A program made the position numbers and the translations under genes. This document shows, piece by piece, positions 6,636 to 11,103 of a stretch of 11,103 nucleotides of DNA (positions within the stretch are counted from its first letter, which is position 1; the number at the start of each line of letters is the position of its first letter). The notes beneath the pieces are model-generated. The model did no database searches and was not told where the DNA came from. It saw only the letters and a list, made by a program, of their open reading frames with translations. Origin of the DNA: Candidatus Helarchaeota archaeon (GTDB taxonomy: Archaea; Asgardarchaeota; Lokiarchaeia; Helarchaeales; HEL-GB-A). Where the stretch lies: positions 1 through 11,103 of the forward strand of contig JABXJU010000138.1 of NCBI GenBank assembly GCA_013375405.1. Reading direction: 5' to 3'.

Positions 6636-7343
6636 ATGAGTATTTATTTGCAAGATTGGAATGCAAGCTTGCATGATAAGGCAGAACTATTCAATCTCGT
6701 TGCCCAAAAAATTTCAACCGCCCTGGCGAAATTTTTCTTGCCGAAAGTGTATGTTGCAATAGTTGATGCAGTGGGGACATTTCATCATATAGATACTCCT
6801 GCTTTTGATGAACATCTCTACTTTATTAAGAATTTTATCAAGGAAAATTTTCCTTTATTAAAAATTGGAGACCATAGTATTCCGTTTGGTGGAATCAATC
6901 TTGCCTTCTTTAAAATTTCTGAAAAAGCGATAGTTATTCTTCATACAAAAAAAGGGAGAAGCGGTCAGCTTCTCTCCTACAAGACGGTTATGTTTCAGTG
7001 GGCGAAAATAATTGATGAATTAATTGGGGAATTAAATACGGAGGAGGAACCAGCAGAATCCCAACAGGGAGATCGTGATACCCAATCAGACTTTACTCCA
7101 GAATTACCACCACAACCTGTTGAAAAAAAAAAGGGACGTCTGAAGACAATCCCACTTTTAGTTAACCCCTCAATAGAGAAAGGAAAATTTCCAATTGAAG
7201 AGGTACGGGTTCTTAATTTATGTGATGGGACCTATTCCGTCGATGAAATAGTTGAAGAAACAAAGTTACCACGTCTAAATGTGAATTTTATAATTCGGAA
7301 ATACAAAAAGAAGAAATGGCTCAAGATAATGAGACTATTCTGA
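6636..7343 (+). CDS. Roadblock/LC7-like domain protein with C-terminal winged-helix-like domain
   Basis: There are two domains and a linker. Residues ~1-133 look like a roadblock/profilin-type fold: an opening helix, a strand (VYVAIVDAVGTFHHIDT), a helix, then strands IPFGGINLAFFKI and KAIVILHTKK and a closing helix. Residues ~134-165 are an acidic, proline- and glutamine-rich flexible linker. Residues ~180-235 resemble a PqqD/winged-helix unit (VRVLNLCDGTYSVDEIVEET, then a basic RKYKKKKW tail). Roadblock proteins regulate small GTPases and are numerous in Asgard archaea, so a GTPase-linked or regulatory scaffold role is inferred. Start: ATG 6636 has GGTGA at 7-nt spacing; ATG 6606 would add ten residues and has only the TATA spacing in its favour. 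An oligo-T terminator follows, so this gene and the membrane gene after it may be separate units. Confidence 0.6.
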   Translation: MSIYLQDWNASLHDKAELFNLVAQKISTALAKFFLPKVYVAIVDAVGTFHHIDTPAFDEHLYFIKNFIKENFPLLKIGDHSIPFGGINLAFFKISEKAIVILHTKKGRSGQLLSYKTVMFQWAKIIDELIGELNTEEEPAESQQGDRDTQSDFTPELPPQPVEKKKGRLKTIPLLVNPSIEKGKFPIEEVRVLNLCDGTYSVDEIVEETKLPRLNVNFIIRKYKKKKWLKIMRLF

Positions 7344-7358
7344 AAAGTTTATGTTAAA

Positions 7359-7373
7359 TTTTTTCCTTTTTTT
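7359..7373 (+). terminator. Oligo-T terminator after the roadblock-like gene
   Basis: T6-CC-T7 begins 15 nt past the stop codon, without a hairpin, as expected for archaeal U-tract termination. Confidence 0.5.
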
Positions 7374-7637
7374 AGCGTATTCGAGTATTTTGTCCATAAA
7401 GGTGACTTGCTGATTTTCATTACGAGGGTACCTCATTGAAATGATCAATTGTAGATTTTTAAAAATATGCTAAAGGGAAGGAGGGAATATTTATTTTCTT
7501 AATTGCCTAAGATCAAATTAATCTAAATTAAATGAATCCATTTAATGATACATTATTTGTGATTCGATTAGAATATAGGAATTCGGGAAGATATATTCTT
7601 TGAATTTAATCTAGTATTATGTATAACATGTCTAATC
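7374..7637 (+). other. Non-coding gap between the roadblock and longin-like genes
   Basis: No full gene fits in this gap. It holds a possible eroded minus-strand frame (7335-7436), an orphan GGAAGGAGGG at 7478-7487 with no standard start codon in range, a hairpin-capable repeat at 7527-7546, and TATA-like stretches around 7589-7597 that could serve the next gene. Confidence 0.4.
7527..7546. repeat. Inverted repeat, 8-bp arms with 4-nt loop
   Basis: ATTAAATG-AATC-CATTTAAT is a perfect 8-bp inverted repeat about 90 bp upstream of the longin-like membrane gene. The sequence is AT-only in most positions, so it may be chance, an operator or a weak hairpin. Confidence 0.35.
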
Positions 7638-8717
7638 TTGAATTCAATACTTCTAGCCTATCAATATAAAATTTTCCATGAAAATAAAGCATTTATTATT
7701 AAATATGCTACAACACTTCAATTACTATTTTTAATTGGGCTCATTTTCTTTCTTGTTAATTTATTTTATCAGCTCTTAATTATTTTTCAAATTATTTTGA
7801 TCATTGAAAGCATCGCATTTAGTATAATAATTTATAGTTTTTTTGTAATGGCGGAAATAATTGGAGTGGGGCGTTCAAAAAGAGAAAAAATCATTATTTT
7901 AACTTATTCTTTTATTGCACTCATTGTTATTTTGGTATTAATTTTTTTAAATATTAAAACTGAACTGATTGAGGGAAGAATCTTCTATAGTTTAGATTTA
8001 TGGCTCTTGATGGGAGCTTTCATCGCACTTTTATTTCCATTCGCGCACATTAGTATAATTACGGTTAAAAAATTATTAAAACTGTATGAAGAACAACTTC
8101 GATATCCGTTGGTCGGATTTTTGAGTGCATTAATTCTTCTCCTTTTATCAAATTATTGGGTTCTTTTCCTATTGGAACTACGAGTTATTTCATATTTCTT
8201 TTTAATGGGAGCTTTAATTACACTTCTAATTGTTAATGTGAAATATTCAAATTTTCTTATCCAACTCGAAATAAGGTTCGCATTTAAAAAGTTATACATT
8301 ATTCGGAATTCAGGCCAGCCGATTTACGCGCAAGTGTTTGAGGCAAGTCCTCCTGGAACCAAAGAAAAGAGAATGATTAGTTATTTAGTTGGCGGTTTTA
8401 TTTATGCGATTACTCACGGAATTAAAGAAGTGATAAAGCAAGACTATGAAACCAGCCTTAGATCAATGGATTTCGGAAGAATTAAAATGATTTTTTGCTA
8501 TGGGGAAAAGGTTTTTGGTGTTTTATTTACACGCGAGGTAAATGATGTGATATATGATAAACTGAGAAAATTTACTGATCAATTTGAAATTACTTTTAAG
8601 GAAGATCTGGAAAGAACAGGGGATAAGGCTTGGTTAACCGATCAAGCAAGGGATTCAAAAGAGGAGGCCTTGATAAAAAAAGCAGATGAATTGCTGAAAT
8701 CATACTTTAAATATTGA
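7638..8717 (+). CDS. Polytopic membrane protein with C-terminal longin-like domain
   Basis: The first ~200 residues are strongly hydrophobic, with about six or seven membrane helices (around 22-42, 45-72, 84-104, 119-141, 157-173 and 175-200). A basic RSKREK loop at 79-84 helps set topology. Residues ~215-325 form a soluble domain with the strand-strand-helix pattern of longin/roadblock-like domains: KKLYIIRNSGQPIYAQVF, a helix from MISYLVGGFIYAITH, strands RSMDFGRIKMIFCYGEKVF and GVLFTRE, and a closing helix. A charged helical tail follows to 359. Membrane-tethered longin modules of this look are typical of Asgard archaea, where they are discussed as relatives of eukaryotic trafficking proteins. 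The TTG start at 7638 is uncertain: no Shine-Dalgarno site is seen, and a nearby ATG (7628) in another frame stops after 13 codons. Function in this organism is unknown. Confidence 0.7.
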   Translation: MNSILLAYQYKIFHENKAFIIKYATTLQLLFLIGLIFFLVNLFYQLLIIFQIILIIESIAFSIIIYSFFVMAEIIGVGRSKREKIIILTYSFIALIVILVLIFLNIKTELIEGRIFYSLDLWLLMGAFIALLFPFAHISIITVKKLLKLYEEQLRYPLVGFLSALILLLLSNYWVLFLLELRVISYFFLMGALITLLIVNVKYSNFLIQLEIRFAFKKLYIIRNSGQPIYAQVFEASPPGTKEKRMISYLVGGFIYAITHGIKEVIKQDYETSLRSMDFGRIKMIFCYGEKVFGVLFTREVNDVIYDKLRKFTDQFEITFKEDLERTGDKAWLTDQARDSKEEALIKKADELLKSYFKY

Positions 8718-8786
8718 TTCCAGTTCGGAAATGTATTTAATACTCAAAATCCTATTTCAATGCTAAAAAAGATTAATCTGGATTAA

Positions 8787-8817
8787 GTTATGCACTTTTG
8801 CACGAGTTGAGCATAAC
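8787..8817. repeat. Inverted repeat at the edge of a gene remnant
   Basis: GTTATGC (8787-8793) and GCATAAC (8811-8817) are perfect 7-bp inverted copies around a 17-nt spacer. The spacer area also contains TGCAC-TTT-TGCAC, a short direct repeat. The right arm ends where homology to the 384-aa protein begins. A second palindrome-like motif, TTAATC-TG-GATTAA, lies at 8773-8786. Confidence 0.4.
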
Positions 8818-8999
8818 GATTTCAGGTGAAATATCCAGAGGGCAACTTTATCCAAATAGATGATTTAGGGTTGAGTTTTGAGGAGATCCTTAAAGGAGCG
8901 TATTTAGATATTACACCAGAGACGCCCATTACTGAAAAAATAGACGCTTCAAAGGTGCTTTCCACAGGCATCGGACGAGAAACGGATTTTCGGGAGTAG
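8811..8999 (+). pseudogene. Remnant of a paralogue of the 384-aa protein (C-terminal ~60 residues)
   Basis: Translated from about 8817, this stretch reads RFQVKYPEGNFIQ and on to STGIGRETDFRE before TAG at 8997-8999. It aligns without gaps to residues ~325-384 of the protein encoded at 5190-6344, with about 29 of 54 positions identical, including ETP, EKID and STGxGR. Homology starts right after an in-frame TAA (8814-8816), and no match is visible further upstream. About 320 residues are therefore missing. The 57 codons from GTG 8826 are open and show no frameshift. There is no Shine-Dalgarno site, so expression as a peptide is doubtful. It is far more diverged than the korC remnant, so it descends from an older paralogue. 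Confidence 0.8.
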
Positions 9000-9037
9000 G
9001 AATTTCTATATCCCAATAAAGTTAAAAAAGGTCTTGA

Positions 9038-9652
9038 TTACTCTTCTTCTATGGGATAAAGATTTATTGTGAATTCCGCGTAAGAATCCCCTTTCATAAT
9101 ACATTTAGTTTCCTTGACTTCCACTTTTAACGTGTTACCAACATATTCCTCTATCGTTTCAAGCGCAGCCTCAACAATTCCTACAATCACCGCGCCCCAT
9201 GTTTGTCTCCCGAGCGTTTCAGAGTTTACCATAATGGAGGTTTCTTTTTTCAATCCACCACAGAATAAACACTGGTCTAATGTAAAAACGATTTTTGTGG
9301 GATTTAGAGCGTCAGCGGGAAAAAATTTGCAACTAGAGAATTTTTGTCCGGTCATTACATAATAAGCAGTTCCTAAAATCGTTGGTACATCTTCTATACT
9401 CTGAGAAAACACATATTTTCCTATATCAAGGAATTCATAGGTGATGTCATGTCCAGCGATCTTACCTAATTTGTAAAATTCTTCTAACGCGGATTCTAAG
9501 GTTCCGTCAGTTAAATCCATTAACATTTTTACATCCTCGAGGTACGTTAATGATAAAAAGAGCCCCACCAATTTTGGTTGTTTCCGCCATAAATAGTGTT
9601 TTCCGATTTTAGCTAGAAGTTTTCTAAAAAATCCTAATTTTTTTGCAACCAT
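9038..9652 (-). CDS. V4R-domain (4-vinyl-reductase / hydrocarbon-binding type) protein
   Basis: This 204-residue protein has a V4R-like C-terminal half: CLFCGG at 128-133, GAVIVGIVEAALE at 153-165, and the closing signature VEVKETKCIMKGDSYAEF at 177-194. In most V4R proteins the last motif reads like ETKCxAxGDxxCEF; here the first cysteine (C184) is kept and the second is replaced by alanine (A192). V4R domains bind small hydrophobic ligands or metal and are found in sensors and in tetrapyrrole enzymes; the domain itself suggests ligand binding, not a specific reaction. The N-terminus (residues 1-25) is basic. ATG 9652 is preceded by AGGTGAT, 8 nt after the upstream gene's stop, so the two are cotranscribed. 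A T6 tract at 9029-9024 may end the transcript. Confidence 0.7.
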   Translation of the reverse strand: MVAKKLGFFRKLLAKIGKHYLWRKQPKLVGLFLSLTYLEDVKMLMDLTDGTLESALEEFYKLGKIAGHDITYEFLDIGKYVFSQSIEDVPTILGTAYYVMTGQKFSSCKFFPADALNPTKIVFTLDQCLFCGGLKKETSIMVNSETLGRQTWGAVIVGIVEAALETIEEYVGNTLKVEVKETKCIMKGDSYAEFTINLYPIEEE

Positions 9653-9660
9653 TTAATCAC

Positions 9661-10185
9661 CTACAATAACTCTTTAATTTCGTGGGAGCACAGTTTATCT
9701 CCACGTGCTTTTGAAGTCAGAGTTTCAACTGTTACTTTTGGAAACTTTTTGTATCCGAGTTCATGACATGTGTTCAGTAGTTCTTCAACTGCACCTGCTA
9801 AAGCTATACAAAAATGTATTTCAGGTTCTTCGGTGCCCTCCCAGCAAAGCGGACACTTAGTGTCATAAATAATCCATCTTCTCGGTTTTTCCTTTTTAAA
9901 CTCTTTTATTTTATGAAGATCGATGAAAAAAATAAATTTATAAGTAGTTTGTAAAATTTTTGGTATTGTCTTTCCTTTAGGCATCCAATATGCGAGAATA
10001 TCTTTCATAGTCCTCTTGCCAAAATTCTTTAAGACTTCTACCCCTTTCTCAAGCCCCCATTTTTCTTTAATTCGAGGGACTAAATAATTGTAGATTATGG
10101 GGAGAATGGATCGACTGAATTTAACTTTTAACATATCTTTCCTAGAAAGTTCAATAAACGGGTGTTCACTGCTTACAAAATCCAT
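9661..10185 (-). CDS. V4R-like cysteine-rich small protein, paralogue-like partner of the next gene
   Basis: From ATG 10185 this is a 174-residue protein. Its C-terminal half has the order seen in V4R and related small-ligand domains: DTKCPLCWEG (C111, C114), HFCIALAGAVEELLN (C126), and ETLTSKARGDKLCSHEI with C166 in the place of the second terminal cysteine. The V4R call is less sure than for the gene that follows; an ATC-hydrolase-like fold is an alternative. The N-terminal ~100 residues are helical and basic. ATG 10185 is chosen over GTG 10209 because GGAGATG sits at a good distance and a weak TATA-like TTTATTG (about 10222-10228) would start the transcript near 10200. It is the first of a two-gene unit, 8 nt ahead of its partner. 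Confidence 0.55.
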   Translation of the reverse strand: MDFVSSEHPFIELSRKDMLKVKFSRSILPIIYNYLVPRIKEKWGLEKGVEVLKNFGKRTMKDILAYWMPKGKTIPKILQTTYKFIFFIDLHKIKEFKKEKPRRWIIYDTKCPLCWEGTEEPEIHFCIALAGAVEELLNTCHELGYKKFPKVTVETLTSKARGDKLCSHEIKELL

Positions 10186-10305
10186 AAAATAACATCTCCA
10201 TCTTAACACTGTTATTCTTACAATAAATCAATTCAAAATCAGTTCTCTTAACCTCTTCATTTTACATTTTGTTATCGATTTAGGATCTTTTTAAATTTCT
10301 CTTTC

Positions 10306-10314
10306 TTTTATAAA
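10306..10314 (+). promoter_or_regulatory. TATA box and ribosome site of the DUF362-like remnant
   Basis: TTTTATAAA is centred ~25 bp before about 10335. AAGGAGGA at 10336-10343 then lies 8 nt before TTG 10351. The truncated gene therefore still carries an intact-looking promoter and Shine-Dalgarno site. Confidence 0.4.
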
Positions 10315-10350
10315 TTGAATTCTATTTGAATAACTAAGGAGGATTTGTTT

Positions 10351-10575
10351 TTGTTGCAACCAACTGTTTTTATTAAAGCTACTGATGGAAACCTGACAGA
10401 TTGTGTGCAGGAATGCTTCGATGCATTTAGGGGGGTGGAATCTGTTATAAAAGAGTCAGGGAAAGTTTTTCTTAAAATAAATCTGACAGAATTACATATA
10501 CCTTATTTTCCTTTCCAGCGAGGCTTTTTTTTCTCCAAGCGGGCAAATGCACCTGTGAAAAAATCCTTAGTTTGA
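10351..10575 (+). pseudogene. Truncated DUF362-like gene, N-terminal fragment
   Basis: The first ~48 residues from TTG 10351 read PTVFIKATDGNLTDCVQE through SGKVFLKINLTE. This fits the N-terminal strand-helix-strand and the KVxxKxNL motif that opens DUF362 proteins, which are normally 250-400 residues and often carry ferredoxin clusters. After about position 10495 the frame only crosses the antisense of the enoyl-CoA hydratase 3' end and stops at 10573-10575, so the rest of the gene is missing. Start: GGAGG at 10338-10342 gives 8-nt spacing to TTG 10351; TTG 10345 is too close. The family call rests on a short stretch and is moderate; the truncation is clear because the downstream part is another gene's complete C-terminus. 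Confidence 0.55.
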
Positions 10576-11103
10576 AGGAGTTGAGAATTCACCAGCCCTT
10601 CGAGTTCCAGTCCGTATTCAACTTCTTTGCCATAGCAGAGATGCACCAATTTTTTCGCCATGCCTACGGCTAAGGGGGCAGCTTCAAGGAGCTCGTCCGC
10701 ATACGCCGAGACCATCTGATCCAACTCAGCTTGATCCTTGGCGACACCCCTAAGAAGGCCCATTCTATACGCTTCTTGAGCGTCAAAGGTCCGTCCGGAC
10801 ATAATGATGTCTTTAGCGACCGTAATCCCAGCAAGGCGTGTTAATCTGATGGCTCCGCCTACATCTGTAATAAGCCCAATACGTGATTCAGGCATGGTGA
10901 AGGTTGCTGTTGAAACTGCAAATCGAAAATCGCAGGCAAGAGCTAATTCAAACCCCGATCCAAAGCAATATCCGTTGATTTTTGCGATAACAGGTTTTTC
11001 CATTTTTTCAATTTTCGTAAAAATAGGTTGGAGCCAAGTATTTAACCAGAACCGGAAATTCTGGGATCTAGTTGGAGCTGAAGTCTGCCCCTGGGCTTGA
11101 CCC
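10503..11103 (-). CDS. Enoyl-CoA hydratase/isomerase family protein, 5' end beyond the window
   Basis: Crotonase-fold enzyme that hydrates trans-2-enoyl-CoA in beta-oxidation or related acyl-CoA metabolism. The frame stays open past the internal ATG at 11003 to the window edge (GQAQGQTSAPTRSQNF, then FTKIEKMEKPVIAKING). That is the expected crotonase sequence, so the gene begins outside. The oxyanion/active-site block GYCFGSGFELALACDFRFA and the TMPESRIGLITDVGGAIRL block are present, each with the glutamate that aligns to a catalytic Glu of hydratases. The C-terminus, RLEKKKPRWKGK, is the normal family ending, so the 3' end is intact. GC counted over 10621-10860 is 126 of 240, much higher than the V4R genes nearby (16 of 60 over 10081-10140). 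This could mean recent acquisition or simply stronger codon selection. Confidence 0.9.
   Translation of the reverse strand, partial: GQAQGQTSAPTRSQNFRFWLNTWLQPIFTKIEKMEKPVIAKINGYCFGSGFELALACDFRFAVSTATFTMPESRIGLITDVGGAIRLTRLAGITVAKDIIMSGRTFDAQEAYRMGLLRGVAKDQAELDQMVSAYADELLEAAPLAVGMAKKLVHLCYGKEVEYGLELEGLVNSQLLQTKDFFTGAFARLEKKKPRWKGK

Noticed and set aside
8822..9016. 64-codon minus-strand frame between the longin and V4R genes
   Set aside because: Antisense to the plus-strand remnant that aligns to the 384-aa protein; the plus-strand reading explains the sequence.
10804..11100. 98-codon plus-strand frame at the right edge
   Set aside because: Antisense to the conserved enoyl-CoA hydratase core, which stays open to the window end on the minus strand.
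1..11103. CRISPR arrays, tRNA or rRNA genes, insertion sequences
   Set aside because: No regularly spaced repeats, no cloverleaf-like or rRNA-like sequence, and no transposase or integrase motifs seen on either strand.

Overview
The window most likely comes from an anaerobic archaeon, probably of the Asgard group (Promethearchaeota). The evidence is indirect. Transcripts appear to start from TATA-like boxes about 25 bp upstream and to end in oligo-T runs. Several genes use GTG or TTG starts with good Shine-Dalgarno sites. Core metabolism is ferredoxin-based. Two adjacent genes carry profilin-fold modules (a roadblock-like domain and a longin-like domain), which Asgard genomes encode in unusual numbers. 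There is no rRNA or tRNA here, so the assignment is an inference.

Layout. (1) 97-364, minus strand: a decayed copy of the C-terminal half of a KorC subunit. (2) 444/480-3338, plus strand: a tightly packed korDABC operon for a 2-oxoacid (probably 2-oxoglutarate):ferredoxin oxidoreductase. (3) 3402-6344, minus strand: an uncharacterised 384-aa protein, then an 8-cysteine ferredoxin, then a DRE-TIM Claisen-condensing enzyme (homocitrate / Re-citrate / citramalate / isopropylmalate synthase family). The last of these converges on korC over oligo-T terminators. (4) 6636-8717, plus strand: a roadblock-like protein with a C-terminal winged-helix-like domain, then a polytopic membrane protein with a cytosolic longin-like domain. 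(5) 8811-8999, plus strand: a second gene remnant, homologous to the C-terminus of the 384-aa protein. (6) 9038-10185, minus strand: two overlapping-style tandem genes of the V4R (4-vinyl-reductase / hydrocarbon-binding) type. (7) 10351-10575, plus strand: a 5' remnant of a probable DUF362 gene, cut short at an enoyl-CoA hydratase gene (10503 to the window end, minus strand) with clearly higher GC.

How the genes may work together. KorDABC would interconvert a 2-oxoacid and its acyl-CoA with ferredoxin as electron carrier, and the condensing enzyme would add acetyl-CoA to a 2-oxoacid. If the latter makes citrate or homocitrate, both lie around the same 2-oxoglutarate node. The roadblock and membrane-longin genes look like a separate signalling or membrane-trafficking-type module. 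The V4R pair may be a small-ligand sensor or carrier. A recurring theme is gene decay: three truncated relatives of genes (korC, the 384-aa gene and a DUF362 gene) lie in about 10 kb, two of them being paralogues of intact genes in the same window.
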